Made by a program: the position numbers and the translations under genes. Under the pieces are notes generated by a model. It did not search any database and was not told the origin of the DNA. It saw nothing but the letters and a program-made list of their open reading frames with translations. A stretch of DNA of 64,000 bases from Larkinella soli (GTDB taxonomy: Bacteria > Bacteroidota > Bacteroidia > Cytophagales > Spirosomataceae): the NCBI RefSeq assembly GCF_003703975.1, contig NZ_QTJY01000011.1, positions 1 to 64,000 of the forward strand. Direction: 5' to 3'. Position 1 is the first letter of the stretch. Each line of letters begins with the position of its first letter. Positions 43,312 through 51,848 of this stretch are shown here, piece by piece.

Positions 43312-44550
43312 TCACTCGTACCGCAGCGCATCGATGGGATCCAGACGGGACGCTTTGTAGGCCGGGTAAATTCCTGAGAACAAACCGACCGCCACACAGA
43401 CCCCAATCCCGATGGCCATCCAGAGCCAGGGCACCACGAAACTGCCGTTTCCCTGACTGATTACCGTCGAAATGAGATTGCCGACCCCAATCCCCAGCAG
43501 AATGCCGCCCAGCCCGCCCAGAATGCAGATCACGATGGCCTCGATCAGGAACTGCTCCCGAATGCGCTTCGGGGTGGCACCGAGCGACTTCCGGATTCCG
43601 ATCTCCCGGGTCCGCTCGGTCACTGAAACGAGCATGATGTTCATCAGGGCGATGGAGGCTCCCAGCAGGGTGATGAACCCGATGCCGAAGCCGCCGATCC
43701 GGAGGTAGCCGGTGATGTTCTCGAAGTCTTTGGCCAGTTCGTCGGCCCGGGTGATCTCGAACGTATCCGGACGGCCGAGGGGATCCCGCCGAATCTGCCG
43801 CATCAGGCCCCGGGCCTCTCCGATGGCGGTTTCCGCGTCTTCCAGGCTGGGCACCGAGCCGGTGATGTCGAACGTCAGTGCCTGGCCGCCGGCCATGGCA
43901 CGGGCGTTCTCCAGCGGCAGCAGCACGAGCCGGTCGTCGCCCCCGCCCGAAAAGCCGCCTTTCTTATCAAGAACCCCGATCACCTTGTATTTGCCGCCCA
44001 GGATATTGATTTCCTTATTCAGCGGGTTCAGATTTCGTTTAAACAGCGTGGAGGCTACCTCGGCCCCAATGATGGTCACATTCAGGGAGTTGTTCAGGTC
44101 CGTAGCGGAGAAGTTGCGGCCCGACTGGAGCTTATAGCCCTTGACGGACAGATATTTATCGTCCACCCCGACCAGTTCGACGTTCGGATTGGTTTTTTCC
44201 GACGCGTATTTGACCTGAGCCGCCCCCGTGACCTGGGCATAGACGGCGACGGTGGCCCCCTGAAGAAACCGGCGCTTGAAAGTCATGGCCTGGTGGTAAT
44301 CGATGGGCGGAACTTTCTTGTCGGCCCGGCCGCCGAACCGGCGATACAGCCGCGGGCCTTCGATGTCGAACGTGTTGGCCCCCAGCCCGGCAAAACTATT
44401 GTCGACCGAACTCTGAATGCCGTCGATGGCCGTCAGGATCCCGACCAGGGAGGTGATGCCGATGGCGATGATGAGGGAGGTCAGGATGGTCCGCAGCCGG
44501 TTCGAGACGATGGACCGCAGCCCTTCCCGTATATTTTCCAGTAAATTCAT
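43312..44550 (-). CDS. MacB/FtsX-type ABC transporter permease
   Basis: 412 residues, the usual size of a four-helix MacB-like permease: an N-terminal helix (about 22-45) preceded by LRSIVSNRLRTILTSLIIAI, a periplasmic MacB core domain (about 50-270) and an FtsX domain with three helices (about 290-400) including ERTREIGIRKSLGATPKRIREQ. Such permeases pair with an ATPase for lipoprotein or antibiotic/peptide efflux. No ATPase gene is adjacent here; the upstream neighbour is divergent. The C-terminus ends SRLDPIDALRYE, the typical family end. Confidence 0.92.
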   Translation of the reverse strand: MNLLENIREGLRSIVSNRLRTILTSLIIAIGITSLVGILTAIDGIQSSVDNSFAGLGANTFDIEGPRLYRRFGGRADKKVPPIDYHQAMTFKRRFLQGATVAVYAQVTGAAQVKYASEKTNPNVELVGVDDKYLSVKGYKLQSGRNFSATDLNNSLNVTIIGAEVASTLFKRNLNPLNKEINILGGKYKVIGVLDKKGGFSGGGDDRLVLLPLENARAMAGGQALTFDITGSVPSLEDAETAIGEARGLMRQIRRDPLGRPDTFEITRADELAKDFENITGYLRIGGFGIGFITLLGASIALMNIMLVSVTERTREIGIRKSLGATPKRIREQFLIEAIVICILGGLGGILLGIGVGNLISTVISQGNGSFVVPWLWMAIGIGVCVAVGLFSGIYPAYKASRLDPIDALRYE

Positions 44551-44639
44551 GCTCGAACAAATTGCATAAATTTTGCTTATATTCGTTAAGAAACCAGTTG
44601 TTACAAAGCTACTGAATAACGATTTTAATTGGCTAACCG

Positions 44640-45902
44640 ATGAAAAGGCTGCTGTTACCGCTTATCCTGTTTTTTACGTTTACGGCCCCGGTCCTGGCGT
44701 CAAAAATTTTAATTCCCATGGACGAAGGCCAGAAAAACCACCTTAAAGCGTACGGGATTGCGTATTGGGTGCTGAGGCAGTTCGATACGGAGGTCGACTG
44801 GCTTCTGAATTATCGCGGAGGCAGCTTCATGATGCCGCATAACCAGCGTTTCGTAAATGAACTGGTGATCCGGGGCGTCGGATACGAGGTAATTTCCGAT
44901 GCTCAGGGCAACCAGATCCTGGCCGAAATAGCCTCCCCCGACGCCAATATGGATGCCGTCAAACTACAGAAAGCGCCCAAAGTGGCCGTGTACTCACCGA
45001 AAACCAAACAACCTTGGGACGATGCCGTCACGCTCGTCATGAGCTATGCCGAAATTCCCTACGACATCGTCTTCGATGAGGAGGTGATGGACGGCAAACT
45101 GGCCCAGTATGACTGGCTTCACCTCCACCATGAAGATTTTACGGGGCAGTTTGGTAAGTTTTACCAGTTCCGGGACCAGCCCTGGTATCAGGCCCAGAAA
45201 CGGGAGTCCGAGCTGATCGCCAAAAAATACGGCCTCCCGAAGGTGTCCGAACTGAAACGGGAGGTGGTTAAAAAGATCCGGGATTACTGCCTCGGCGGGG
45301 GGTATATGTTCGCCATGTGCAACGCCACCGATACCTACGACATCGCCCTGGCGACGCAGAAAACCGACATTGCCGAGTCGATTTACGACGGAGACGGCGC
45401 CGACCCGGCCGCCAACAGCAAGCTGGACTACAGCCAGACGATGGCCTTCCGGAACTTCCAGGTCTACATCAATCCGTACCAGATCGAATTCTCCAACATC
45501 GACAACCAACCCGAAGAACGCGGTCTGACCGAGCAGAACGATTATTTTACGCTGTTCCAGTTTTCGGCCAAATGGGACCCCATCCCGACCATGCTGACCC
45601 AGAACCACATGAACATCATCAAGGGTTTCATGGGCCAGACCACCGCCTTCAAGAAAAGCCTGATCAAACCGGAAGTGGTCGTTCTGGCCGAAAACCGGGC
45701 CGTTGCGGAAGCGCGGTATATTCATGCACCTTACGGCAAAGGATTCTTTACCTTCTACGGCGGCCACGACCCGGAAGATTACCGCCACGAAATCAACGAA
45801 GAACCGACCGACCTGAACCTGCATCCCAATTCGGCCGGTTACCGCCTGATTCTGAACAACATCCTGTTCCCGGCCGCCAAGAAGAAGAAACAAAAGACCT
45901 GA
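44640..45902 (+). CDS. Secreted protein of the Bacteroidota 'asparagine synthetase B' type
   Basis: 420 residues with signal peptide (cut near VLAS, 18-21). The sequence shows an N-terminal segment (SKILIPMDEGQKNHLKAYG), a glutamine-amidotransferase-like/ThuA-like region (KVAVYSPKTKQPWDDAVTLV, MSYAEIPYDIVFDEEV), and a GGYMFAMCNATDTYDIALA segment with a Cys. Proteins like this are annotated as asparagine synthetase B in Bacteroidota genomes, but the signal peptide and the absence of the real AsnB domains argue that the name is wrong. I would call it a secreted class I amidotransferase-like protein of unknown function. A strong terminator follows. Confidence 0.75.
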   Translation: MKRLLLPLILFFTFTAPVLASKILIPMDEGQKNHLKAYGIAYWVLRQFDTEVDWLLNYRGGSFMMPHNQRFVNELVIRGVGYEVISDAQGNQILAEIASPDANMDAVKLQKAPKVAVYSPKTKQPWDDAVTLVMSYAEIPYDIVFDEEVMDGKLAQYDWLHLHHEDFTGQFGKFYQFRDQPWYQAQKRESELIAKKYGLPKVSELKREVVKKIRDYCLGGGYMFAMCNATDTYDIALATQKTDIAESIYDGDGADPAANSKLDYSQTMAFRNFQVYINPYQIEFSNIDNQPEERGLTEQNDYFTLFQFSAKWDPIPTMLTQNHMNIIKGFMGQTTAFKKSLIKPEVVVLAENRAVAEARYIHAPYGKGFFTFYGGHDPEDYRHEINEEPTDLNLHPNSAGYRLILNNILFPAAKKKKQKT

Positions 45903-45930
45903 GCGCGGTTTTCACGCCGTCTGCCCCGTT

Positions 45931-45964
45931 GCCCCGCCGGAAATCATCCCGGCGGGGCTTTTTT
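45931..45964 (+). terminator. Strong intrinsic terminator
   Basis: GCCCCGCCGG pairs with CCGGCGGGGC around AAATCATC, then TTTTTT. It lies 28 bases behind the stop at 45902. Confidence 0.92.
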
Positions 45965-46132
45965 ATGGGCCATGGGGCCGGAATCCCGTTTCGTTTCACC
46001 GCAAAAAGATACCGGTTCAACGAAAAAAGCTCCGTTTTCATAGCCTTCCGCATTGAAAACCGCCCCGGCATCCGCCAATTTTGATTCCGAAGTTCAACGC
46101 TTCACAAACAACAACAACAAATACTTAACTCC

Positions 46133-46615
46133 ATGAAACGTTTATTCAACCTCTTCGCCGGACCGCTGCTGGTCGGCCTGCTCCTGACTACCCCGGCCTT
46201 TGCCGAAGCCGCATCCCGCCCCCTGCCGGCCCTGATCAAAATCCCGGCGGCTCCGGCCTTCGTCGGAAAATCCTTCCGGGTGGCCGCGTTCGAGGTGGTC
46301 GAAAATGGTAAGGTGACCAAAGACCTGCTCCAACGGATTCCGGATTGCGAAAAAGACAACACCATCACCTTCCTGGCCAACGGAACGGTTGCCGACGACA
46401 ACGGCCTGGCGCACTGCCCGGACGGCGAACCCGCCAACGGCGTGAAAGCCTCCTGGTCGTTCGACGGCAAACAGCTAAAGATTACCGACAAGGCTTCGGG
46501 GGAAACCTCCACCTGGGAAGTGATCGAGCAAAACGCCGACCTGCTGAAAGTTCGGGTCATATCCCTCTGGGGCGCCGTCGACGTCAACGCCCAGATGACC
46601 CTGCTGGCAAACTGA
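46133..46615 (+). CDS. Lipocalin-like secreted protein
   Basis: 160 residues with signal peptide (MKRLFNLFAGPLLVGLLL, cut near FAEA). The mature part is a small beta-barrel of lipocalin-like type: Trp-Ser-Phe-Asp-Gly, TITFLANGTVADDNG, KITDKASGETSTWEVIEQN and a final strand VDVNAQMTLLA. Such proteins bind small hydrophobic molecules in the periplasm. It is the first gene of a four-gene run (lipocalin, cupin, glycosyltransferase, lipoprotein), with gaps of 45, 59 and 41 bases, so cotranscription is probable. Confidence 0.78.
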   Translation: MKRLFNLFAGPLLVGLLLTTPAFAEAASRPLPALIKIPAAPAFVGKSFRVAAFEVVENGKVTKDLLQRIPDCEKDNTITFLANGTVADDNGLAHCPDGEPANGVKASWSFDGKQLKITDKASGETSTWEVIEQNADLLKVRVISLWGAVDVNAQMTLLAN

Positions 46616-46660
46616 TTTTTAGTAGCTTCATTACCAACCTCTTCAAACATCCACACGACC

Positions 46661-47008
46661 ATGATCACTGCCCTCAATTACTCCCATGTCGCCATCCGCG
46701 AAGCGGATCTGGACCTTTCGGCCACCAGCGGTATTAAATTCTGGTTTCTGCCCGAGGGAACGCCCGATGTAAACGAAACCTGCGTCGTCTGGCTCCAGGC
46801 CGGCGCCTTCGGAACCGCCCTGCATTCTCACCCCCGGAAGGAAGCCTTCTTCACGGTCGAATACGGCGAACTCGAAATCTGCGTCGAAGGCCGCTGGGTG
46901 CGGCTGTCGGCCGGCCAGTCCATCACGGTGGCCCCCGGTCAGTCTCATACCGTCCGGAACCCGACTGAAACGTCGTGCCTGTATTTCTATACGGTGACCA
47001 ATGCCTGA
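46661..47008 (+). CDS. Cupin-domain protein
   Basis: 115 residues. A single cupin barrel: GAFGTALHSHPRKEAFFTVEYGELEIC (metal ligands His-x-His and Glu) and the second motif SAGQSITVAPGQSHTVRNP with its His. No signal peptide, so cytoplasmic. Such small cupins are isomerases, dioxygenases or ligand sensors. Its place between a secreted lipocalin and a glycosyltransferase suggests a sugar- or lipid-related role; this is inference. Confidence 0.85.
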   Translation: MITALNYSHVAIREADLDLSATSGIKFWFLPEGTPDVNETCVVWLQAGAFGTALHSHPRKEAFFTVEYGELEICVEGRWVRLSAGQSITVAPGQSHTVRNPTETSCLYFYTVTNA

Positions 47009-47067
47009 GCCGACGTATATCACAAAGCGTTAGCCCTCTCTTACCCTCTGCTACAACAAATACGTCA

Positions 47068-48408
47068 ATGAACACCAAGCGAATCCTATTTGCCACCATA
47101 CCGGCCGACGGGCATTTCAACCCGTTGACCGGTCTGGCCAGACACCTGCTGGACCTGGGCCACGACGTGCGCTGGTACACCGGCGGAAAGTACGTGTCCA
47201 GGGCCGAAAAGATCGGCATCCCGGTGTTCCCTTTCCGGAAGGCGATGGTCGTCAACCAGGAAAACTTCGAAGAATTATTTCCGGAACGGGAAAGGATCAG
47301 GGGCAAAATCGCCCGTATCCGGTTCGACATCAGCAACGTTTTCCTGAAAAGGGCCCCGGAGTTTGTCGAGGACCTGACCGAAATCCGCCGGGAATTTCCG
47401 TTCGACCTGGTCATCTGCGACACGATGTTTGCCGCCGGGCCGATCATCAAGCGCCTGATGAACATTCCGGTGGTGACCATCGGCATCGTGCCGCTGTCCG
47501 AAACCTCCCGGGACCTGCCGCCGGCGGGCATGGGCCTCGAACCCGCCCTGAGCCTGTTCGGCCGCTGGAAACACGCTCTGATGCGCTTCATGACGACGCA
47601 GGTCCTCTTCAGGGAATGCACCGAACTGAACAACCGCATCCTGCGCCAGTACGGACTCGAGCCCACGAAGGATTTCGTTTTCGATACCTTTATCCGGCAG
47701 CCGGACCTGTATCTCCAGAGCGGAGTGCCGGGCTTCGAGTACCCCCGGAGCGACATGAGTCCGAACGTCCGGTTCGTGGGGCCGCTGATGCCCTACAGCG
47801 CCGGATCGAAGGGGAGCTTCCGGGATTTCGAGCGGCTGAACCGGTATGAACGGGTGGTTCTCGTTACGCAGGGGACGGTGGAACGTGACCCGGAAAAGAT
47901 CATCGTCCCGACGCTGAAAGCGTTCCAGGGCACCGATACGCTCGTCATCGCCACCACCGGCGGTTCACGGACGGCCGAACTGCGCGAACGTTTTCCGGAC
48001 GATAACTTCATCATCGAAGACTTTATCGATTTTCGGGAAATCATGCCGCACGCGGACGTGTACGTGACCAATGCCGGTTATGGAGGAGTAATGCTCGGCA
48101 TCCAGAACCGCCTGCCCATCGTGGCTGCCGGTATTCACGAAGGCAAGAGCGAAATTGCCGCCCGGGTCGGGTACTTTAAGGTCGGTGTCAATCTCCGGAC
48201 CGAAACGCCCAGCCCCCGCCGGATCCGCAGGAGCGTGGAAAAAGTGCTCGGCGATCCGGTCTACCGGGAAAACGTGCTGAAGCTGCGGGCCGAATTTGCC
48301 CGGTACCAGCCGCTGGAACTCTGTGAAAAATACATTTCCGAAGTCCTCGGCGAGCCGCTGCGCCAACCGGTACGGGAAGCCCTGCGCGCCCGGAAACTGG
48401 CCGCCTGA
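47068..48408 (+). CDS. MGT/UGT-type glycosyltransferase (GT1)
   Basis: 446 residues from the ATG at 47068 (MNTKRILFATIPADGHFNPL); the open frame starts earlier but overlaps the cupin gene. A GT-B fold enzyme: the N-terminal half has the DGHFNPLTGLARHL motif and an ICDTMFAAGP segment; the C-terminal donor domain has LVTQGTVERD, TTGGS and the NAGYGGVMLGIQNRLPIVAAG block that replaces the His-x-x-Gly-x-x-Ser of other family members. It probably glycosylates a small aglycone such as a macrolide, flavonoid or carotenoid. It follows the cupin gene by 59 bases. Confidence 0.88.
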   Translation: MNTKRILFATIPADGHFNPLTGLARHLLDLGHDVRWYTGGKYVSRAEKIGIPVFPFRKAMVVNQENFEELFPERERIRGKIARIRFDISNVFLKRAPEFVEDLTEIRREFPFDLVICDTMFAAGPIIKRLMNIPVVTIGIVPLSETSRDLPPAGMGLEPALSLFGRWKHALMRFMTTQVLFRECTELNNRILRQYGLEPTKDFVFDTFIRQPDLYLQSGVPGFEYPRSDMSPNVRFVGPLMPYSAGSKGSFRDFERLNRYERVVLVTQGTVERDPEKIIVPTLKAFQGTDTLVIATTGGSRTAELRERFPDDNFIIEDFIDFREIMPHADVYVTNAGYGGVMLGIQNRLPIVAAGIHEGKSEIAARVGYFKVGVNLRTETPSPRRIRRSVEKVLGDPVYRENVLKLRAEFARYQPLELCEKYISEVLGEPLRQPVREALRARKLAA

Positions 48409-48449
48409 CCAGGCCCGCCGAAACCAACTCCAATTCTATCATACACACC

Positions 48450-48974
48450 ATGAAAATGATTCTTTCCAGACTGTTCATGCCGCTGCTGGTGGTCATGATG
48501 GTCAGCGTAACGTCCTGCAAAAAAGACGGAGACATCGGCCCGGGCGGCTTCGTCCCCGACAACATGGTCGGGCAATGGCTGCACGGCAACTTCTCTATGA
48601 CCGAATTCTGGGGGTACGACGGCAGCTATCAGGGCAACGCCTACGAGCAGTCGGTAGCCTTCGATTTTAAGGGCAACGGCCGCTATGAAATGTACTTCAT
48701 CGGCACCGCCAACAACTACGGCTGCCGGACGGAAGCCCTCAGCTGGACCAAAGGCAAGGTGGATTTCAACGAGGAGGAAGGCACCTTCACCCTGACGCCT
48801 TCCGAGGGCCGGTTCCGTGGGTATTACAACTGCGCGTCGGGTCAGAATTTCGACCGCAAAGCCCGGCCGGAAGAACTGAAAACCCAGGTGTTCCGCTACG
48901 AATTCAAGCCCGACAGCTACGGCAAAGTCTGGCTGTTCATCAACGACAGTTCGTTCAAGGCGGTCAGCTGGTAA
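48450..48974 (+). CDS. Lipoprotein of unknown function
   Basis: 174 residues with a lipoprotein signal (MKMILSRLFMPLLVVMMVSV, lipobox Val-Thr-Ser-Cys, Cys23) followed by KKDGDIGPGG, a flexible linker rich in Gly, Asp and Lys. The rest is a beta-rich domain with many aromatic residues (QWLHGNFSMTEFWGYDGSY and DFKGNGRYEMYFIGTANNYG). I do not recognise a family; it resembles the lipocalin-like or DUF-type lipoproteins of Cytophagales. Last gene of the four-gene run. Confidence 0.75.
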   Translation: MKMILSRLFMPLLVVMMVSVTSCKKDGDIGPGGFVPDNMVGQWLHGNFSMTEFWGYDGSYQGNAYEQSVAFDFKGNGRYEMYFIGTANNYGCRTEALSWTKGKVDFNEEEGTFTLTPSEGRFRGYYNCASGQNFDRKARPEELKTQVFRYEFKPDSYGKVWLFINDSSFKAVSW

Positions 48975-49041
48975 CCGGTTTCGGTCGGCCGGGCGCTCCG
49001 AAGCCGGCCGATGCCATATTTCTCGGAAAACGCGAAAACGC

Positions 49042-49090
49042 TACTTTTGGCCTGAGATTCCCGCCCCGGAAACCGGTGGGATCTCAGGCC
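49042..49090 (+). promoter_or_regulatory. -7 box followed by a long hairpin before the GNAT gene
   Basis: TACTTTTG (49042-49049) fits TAnnTTTG. Its last G starts a strong hairpin: GGCCTGAGAT (49049-49058) pairs with ATCTCAGGCC (49081-49090), with CCC/GGG and CCGG/CCGG pairs inside. GGCTC and TTTTT follow, then the ATG at 49109. It may be the terminator of the lipoprotein operon, a leader attenuator of the GNAT gene, or both. Confidence 0.5.
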
Positions 49091-49108
49091 GGCTCTTTTT
49101 ACTCGCTC

Positions 49109-49915
49109 ATGAATCAGCCCCTGCTCGAACTTGTCCGCCGGAATTTCATCGCCAAATCCACCGGCTGCGCCCGCCGGCTTTCCGGCATGGTCGTCGAAGA
49201 AACCGACGATTTCACGCTGGTCGATACCGGTATGCCCACCGATACGTTCAACGTCGTGGTGACCCGGACGGGCCGGTCCGAAAGCTTGCAGGCGGTTTTT
49301 GAAGGGGCCGTCCGGCGGTTTCGGGAAAGGGCGGTTCCGGCCGCACTCTGGTGCTGGGAGCCGGATTTTTCACCGACGCTGGACCGGTATCTGGAAAAAC
49401 ACGGGTTCCTCCTGGAAGAAACCAACGTGGCGATGTGGGCCGACCTGACCCGGCCGTTGCCTGCCTCCTCCCCGGAAAACGGGCTTCGCATTTTCCCGGT
49501 CGAAACACCGGACCACTATGAAACCTTCGCGGGGCTTCTGGCGGGGCTTTTCGGAGACCATCCCGAAGCCGGAAACGTGCGCCGGTATTACCGTACGATT
49601 GCTCCCCTTCACCATCCCAACCAGCCCTACCGCCTGTATCTGGGCCGTGTCGGCGACGAGGTGGTTTCCACCGGCACGATCTATCGGTCCGATGAGGCCG
49701 CCGGTATTTATGACATCGCCACCCGGGCCGACCGGCGGGGCCACGGCTACGGTTCGGAAATGTTCCGTTTTCTGATGGAAGAAGCTCACCGGCTCGGGGC
49801 GAAACAGGCGGTTTTGCAGGCGTCGCCGGACGGTCTGGGCATCTACCTTCGGGCCGGATTCGAGCCGGTCGGGCAGGTTCGGGTATACCCGATCACCGCA
49901 TCCGGAGCCGACTGA
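49109..49915 (+). CDS. GNAT-family N-acetyltransferase
   Basis: 268 residues from the ATG at 49109, because it lies behind the promoter and hairpin region; the frame begins at 49076 within the hairpin. The acetyl-CoA motif is seen in IATRADRRGHGYGSEMFRFL (R-R-G-H-G-Y-G) and the domain end in AVLQASPDGLGIYLRAGFEPVG. The N-terminal half (about 1-130) is a diverged second GNAT-like half. Substrate unknown. The gene has its own promoter. Confidence 0.85.
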   Translation: MNQPLLELVRRNFIAKSTGCARRLSGMVVEETDDFTLVDTGMPTDTFNVVVTRTGRSESLQAVFEGAVRRFRERAVPAALWCWEPDFSPTLDRYLEKHGFLLEETNVAMWADLTRPLPASSPENGLRIFPVETPDHYETFAGLLAGLFGDHPEAGNVRRYYRTIAPLHHPNQPYRLYLGRVGDEVVSTGTIYRSDEAAGIYDIATRADRRGHGYGSEMFRFLMEEAHRLGAKQAVLQASPDGLGIYLRAGFEPVGQVRVYPITASGAD

Positions 49916-49990
49916 GCGAAAGGTAGGAATCTGTCGTGAAATGCCCGTTTTCGGGTAGGAAATGACACCTTCCAACCCGCCATTTCGAGG

Positions 49991-49998
49991 TATCTTTG
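49991..49998 (+). promoter_or_regulatory. -7 box TATCTTTG upstream of the small ORF cluster
   Basis: TATCTTTG fits TAnnTTTG. The transcript would start near 50005, giving a leader of about 55 bases for the 57-residue ORF. No TTTG was found at -33. Confidence 0.5.
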
Positions 49999-50059
49999 TC
50001 ATACAAACCGACGGAACAGGTCGGGGATTCGTAAACAACAACTACTAAGAAAAAACACC

Positions 50060-50233
50060 ATGAAACGCTTCACTCGTCAGGTCTTCGGCGGGAAGGCAGC
50101 GAACCGGCCCGAGAGCCGGAAATCGCCCTTCCAGGACCGCTCCAACCACGCCACCCGTCCGGTGCATTACGCCCAGATCGAATCACTTCCGCTGCCTTCG
50201 CCCACCCAGCCGGTCTCATGGGGCTGCGAATAA
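50060..50233 (+). CDS. Small basic protein (57 aa)
   Basis: An ATG at 50060 opens 57 codons: MKRFTRQVFGGKAANRPES, a basic and Pro/Ser-rich middle, and an end VSWGCE before TAA. It is preceded by a TAnnTTTG box and an A-rich leader (AAGAAAAAACACC), as expected of a real Bacteroidota gene, and followed 75 bases on by the beta-barrel gene. It has no signal peptide and matches nothing that I recognise. It may be a small regulator or a chance frame; the context favours translation. Confidence 0.5.
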   Translation: MKRFTRQVFGGKAANRPESRKSPFQDRSNHATRPVHYAQIESLPLPSPTQPVSWGCE

Positions 50234-50307
50234 TTTCAACTGAAAACCTACTCCTCTTTTTAAACTACCCGGTGGGGCTGCGGCCCCTTCCGATTCAACC
50301 AATTGAC

Positions 50308-50844
50308 ATGAAAAAATTAACATTACTTACTCTCCTTGCCTGGGCCATCGCCATTGCCCTGATGCCTTCCGCCAAAGCCCAGACCGTCGAAAAGGGCGAT
50401 ATGTTCCTGAACGCCGGTTTCGGCCTCGGTTCCTACACCTACCGCGGGGTTCCGATCGGGGCTTCCTTCGAATACACCATCAGGGAAAACATCTCCGTCG
50501 GCGGCTCGTTCGACTTCGCCCGCTACGGTTACAACTACGGCGGCTATAAGTGGAACTACACGTTCCTGTTTTTCGGGGTTCGCGGTTCCTACCATTTCGG
50601 GGACATTCTGAACATCGACGGCGACAAATTCGACCCGTATGCGGGGATTTCCCTGGGTGCCCGGACTTCGCACTACAAAGACAACTACGGGTATAACAAT
50701 GACTATTACAGCCCTTACGGCAACGGCGCTTTCCTGGGTATCCACGTGGGCGGCCGGTATATGTTCTCCGAGAAATTCGGCGGTTTCGGTGAAATCGGTT
50801 ACGGGGTTTCCGTTCTGAAACTGGGTCTGACCGCTAAATTCTGA
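50308..50844 (+). CDS. Outer-membrane beta-barrel protein
   Basis: 178 residues from the ATG at 50308 (MKKLTLLTLLAWAIAIALMPS, cut near AKAQ). Alternating amphipathic strands rich in Gly, Tyr and aromatic residues (NAGFGLGSYTYRG, GGSFDFARYGYNYGG, FFGVRGSYHFGD) and an end Leu-Lys-Leu-Gly-Leu-Thr-Ala-Lys-Phe with a C-terminal Phe identify an eight-stranded OmpW/OmpA-like barrel. It is followed after 5 bases by the coiled-coil secreted protein gene. Confidence 0.88.
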   Translation: MKKLTLLTLLAWAIAIALMPSAKAQTVEKGDMFLNAGFGLGSYTYRGVPIGASFEYTIRENISVGGSFDFARYGYNYGGYKWNYTFLFFGVRGSYHFGDILNIDGDKFDPYAGISLGARTSHYKDNYGYNNDYYSPYGNGAFLGIHVGGRYMFSEKFGGFGEIGYGVSVLKLGLTAKF

Positions 50845-50849
50845 CCGCC

Positions 50850-51800
50850 ATGAAGAAGAACTTTTTTGTAGTAGCGTTCATCGTTGCCGGTGCCGGGTGG
50901 ATTTCCGCCCGGCCCGGTGACATTGTCGCCGACCTCGGCCTGACCCTGGATCAGGTGAAGGAAGTGGTGGCGACCAACGTCAACAGCAAAGACTGGCAGG
51001 TCGACTACGACTACCGCGTCCGGCAGCTCGCCAAAAAAATTCCGGAAGCCTCCCGGGCCGGCGCAGTCCAGGCCATGGGCAAGGTCGTCCGGATGTATGT
51101 CGAATCCAACGATTTCAAAAGCCGGTACCAGGAAGACCTGAAACGGAAATACAACGTCAGCGATGAGCAGACTCTTCAGGCCAACCAGGCGGCTTCGACG
51201 ACCATGGGCGAAGTCCGCAACGTATACACGCAGGCGGTTTCTTCCTACAGCGAAAGCATGAAGCCGATGACGCCCGAAATGCTGGCGATGATGATCGGCA
51301 GTCAGATTCAGGTCATGGAACAGGAAGTGGCCGGGCTGCAGGGAGCCGAAAAAACCGCCAAATCGAAAGAACTGGCCGAACTGAAGCGCATTCAGGCGCT
51401 GTCGAAAACCAAACCGGAAGAGTTCAAGAAGCAGTATATCGCCAACTTCGACGCCATGATGACCCGCCAGATGAACCAGGGCCTGGTCGAAGCGGAGGAT
51501 GATCTGGCCAAATCGAAGCAGGATGCGGAGGAATATAAGAAACGGCTGGCCGAATACAAGGCCGCCCCGAGCCTGAACACGGTGCTGAAGCAACGGCTGA
51601 CGGACTTCATCACCCTGGCCGAAAGCGTGGATTTCAATGCCAGACTGGAAAAACAGGGGTCGACGCTGGAGTTCGTGAACCCGGAATACCGCAACAAACC
51701 GGGATACTGGAAAATGCTGTTCCGGATGGGCCGCGAGCCGGTGATGGCCGCCCGCACCTTCGCCAGACAATGGCTGACCGACCTTCAGGCACGGAAATAA
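50850..51800 (+). CDS. Secreted helical protein of unknown function
   Basis: 316 residues with a signal peptide (MKKNFFVVAFIVAGAGWISA). The mature protein is almost wholly helical, Lys/Glu/Gln-rich, with coiled-coil heptads (about 150-240: QIQVMEQEVAGLQGAEKTAK, EAEDDLAKSKQDAEEYKKRL). The end (GYWKMLFRMGREPVMAARTF) is amphipathic. I recognise no family. It lies 5 bases behind the beta-barrel gene, so the two are probably made together and may interact in the envelope. Confidence 0.7.
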   Translation: MKKNFFVVAFIVAGAGWISARPGDIVADLGLTLDQVKEVVATNVNSKDWQVDYDYRVRQLAKKIPEASRAGAVQAMGKVVRMYVESNDFKSRYQEDLKRKYNVSDEQTLQANQAASTTMGEVRNVYTQAVSSYSESMKPMTPEMLAMMIGSQIQVMEQEVAGLQGAEKTAKSKELAELKRIQALSKTKPEEFKKQYIANFDAMMTRQMNQGLVEAEDDLAKSKQDAEEYKKRLAEYKAAPSLNTVLKQRLTDFITLAESVDFNARLEKQGSTLEFVNPEYRNKPGYWKMLFRMGREPVMAARTFARQWLTDLQARK

Positions 51801-51848
51801 GGCAGATTGTAAAAAAGGGGTGGCCGCGGGGTTACCCCTTCTCATACC

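Noticed and set aside
44640..45902. True asparagine synthetase B
   Set aside because: The protein has a signal peptide and lacks the N-terminal catalytic cysteine and the ATP-pyrophosphatase loop of AsnB; the name is a likely database misnomer.
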